DNA of 64,000 nt from DASPNM01 sp035626515 (GTDB lineage Bacteria; Bacteroidota; Bacteroidia; Chitinophagales; Chitinophagaceae): NCBI GenBank assembly GCA_035626515.1, contig DASPNM010000017.1, positions 62,001-126,000 on the forward strand, written 5' to 3'. The position numbers and the translations under genes were made by a program. The notes under the pieces are model-generated. The model worked only from the letters and a program-made list of their open reading frames with translations. It was not told where the DNA came from and made no database searches. Numbering within the stretch: position 1 is the first letter of the stretch; each line of letters opens with the position of its first letter. This document shows, one piece after another, positions 63,119 to 64,000 of this stretch.

Positions 63119-64000
63119 ATGTTCAACAACCTGCAGGAAAAGCTCGAAGCGGCGTTTAAGAACCTCAAAGGCCAGGCCCGCGTAACCGAGCTCAACGTGG
63201 CCGCGACGATCAAGGAAATCCGGCGCGCCCTGGTGGACGCCGATGTGAATTACCGGATCGCGAAGGAATTTACCGACAAGGTGAAAGAAAAAGCGATCGG
63301 GGAAAAGGTGATCCAGTCTATTTCTCCGGGGCAGCTCATGGTGAAGATCGTCAAGGATGAGTTGGTGGAGCTCATGGGCGGAACAGAGGCTCCGCTCCAG
63401 GTAAAAGGCAGTCCTGCCGTGATCCTGATAGCAGGCCTTCAGGGAAGCGGTAAGACCACTTTCAGCGGCAAGCTGGCCTATTTTCTGAAAAACAAAAAAG
63501 GATTATCTCCGATGTTGGTTGCGGCTGACGTTTACCGGCCCGCCGCGATCGAGCAATTGCGCATCCTGGGCAGCCAGATCGGGGCGGAAGTGTACGCGGA
63601 GGAAAAAACCGAGGAGGGTCCCGTGCCCGATCCGGTGTCGATCGCAAAAAACGCTGTCCGCGAAGCCCGCTCGCGCAACAAAAACGTGGTGATCATCGAC
63701 ACCGCTGGACGACTTGCGGTAGACGAAGCGATGATGACCGAAGTGGCGAATATCCGCGATGCCGTGCAGCCGCAGGAAATCCTGTTTGTAGTGGACAGCA
63801 TGACCGGCCAGGATGCAGTGAATACGGCAAAGGCGTTCAACGACCGGCTGGATTTTACAGGGGTGGTGCTCACGAAGCTCGACGGTGACACCCGCGGAGG
63901 GGCTGCCCTGTCGATCAAGTACACCGTGAACAAGCCTGTCAAGTTTACCAGCAGCGGGGAAAAAATGGACACGCTGGATGTCTTTTACCCCGAGCGAATG
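63119..64000 (+). CDS. ffh: signal recognition particle protein Ffh, C-terminus outside window
   Basis: The frame from ATG 63119 (MFNNLQEKLEAAFKNLKGQA) is open to the window end, 294 codons. The N domain is followed by the G domain with G1 GLQGSGKTTFSGKL, DVYRPAAIEQL, DTAGRL and TKLDGDTRGGAALS. The methionine-rich M domain is beyond the window. It targets membrane proteins to the translocon. Confidence 0.97.
   Translation, partial: MFNNLQEKLEAAFKNLKGQARVTELNVAATIKEIRRALVDADVNYRIAKEFTDKVKEKAIGEKVIQSISPGQLMVKIVKDELVELMGGTEAPLQVKGSPAVILIAGLQGSGKTTFSGKLAYFLKNKKGLSPMLVAADVYRPAAIEQLRILGSQIGAEVYAEEKTEEGPVPDPVSIAKNAVREARSRNKNVVIIDTAGRLAVDEAMMTEVANIRDAVQPQEILFVVDSMTGQDAVNTAKAFNDRLDFTGVVLTKLDGDTRGGAALSIKYTVNKPVKFTSSGEKMDTLDVFYPERM

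Noticed and set aside
1..64000. tRNA, rRNA or insertion sequence
   Set aside because: No cloverleaf, rRNA block, transposase motif or paired terminal inverted repeats were seen on either strand.

Overview
The window comes from a member of the Bacteroidota, most likely Chitinophagaceae or a close relative. The evidence is a short primary sigma factor without region 1.1, repeated TAnnTTTG promoter elements directly in front of start codons, ExbB-ExbD-ExbD-TonB clusters, a short NuoG without the molybdopterin domain, and many lipoproteins and signal peptides of Bacteroidota type. All assignments were made by reading translated sequence and motifs; no database search was run.

Region 1 (1-14.8 kb) is accessory signalling. 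On the minus strand an adenylate cyclase fused to three TIR-like modules (6545-8641) is followed by two tandem paralogous STAND NTPases with a membrane segment (2405-6448, and 1-2404 which runs off the window). Next to it lie a second membrane adenylate cyclase with TolB-like and TPR parts (8973-10982), a divergent RsbQ-like hydrolase overlapping a PAS histidine kinase (11267-13260), and a DUF3095 protein with a cyclase-like core (13358-14530). The cyclase/TIR/STAND set is the best candidate here for an undescribed conflict or signalling system.

Region 2 (15-22.1 kb) is a complete isoleucine/valine operon read right to left, ilvE-ilvD-ilvB-ilvN-ilvC-ilvA. Ahead of it is an unlisted 31-codon leader peptide rich in Ile, Val and Leu (21994-22089) and a strong intrinsic terminator (21941-21968), a textbook layout for ribosome-mediated attenuation.

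Region 3 (22.4-31.3 kb) holds a secreted NTF2-like lipoprotein, a small outer-membrane-type protein, a PQQ-type sugar dehydrogenase lipoprotein with two evenly spaced palindromes upstream, mnmE, an exbB-exbD-exbD-tonB operon and a MacB/FtsX-type permease.

Region 4 (31.4-46.2 kb) is a full 14-subunit complex I operon, nuoA to nuoN, on the minus strand. Three unrelated exported proteins are built into it: two NTF2-like proteins between nuoE and nuoF with 1-4 base gaps, and a barrel-like protein between nuoF and nuoG.

Region 5 (46.4-64 kb) is mostly housekeeping: a TonB / small membrane protein / phosphate-binding-like lipoprotein / TPR operon, a low-molecular-weight phosphatase, hisS, a thiolase, rlmN, a Spy-like protein, two pseudouridine synthases, a peroxiredoxin/OsmC/cation-efflux/LptF-type operon, an unknown conserved-looking protein, a START-like protein, the primary sigma factor and the start of ffh. 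No tRNA, rRNA, CRISPR array or insertion sequence was seen.
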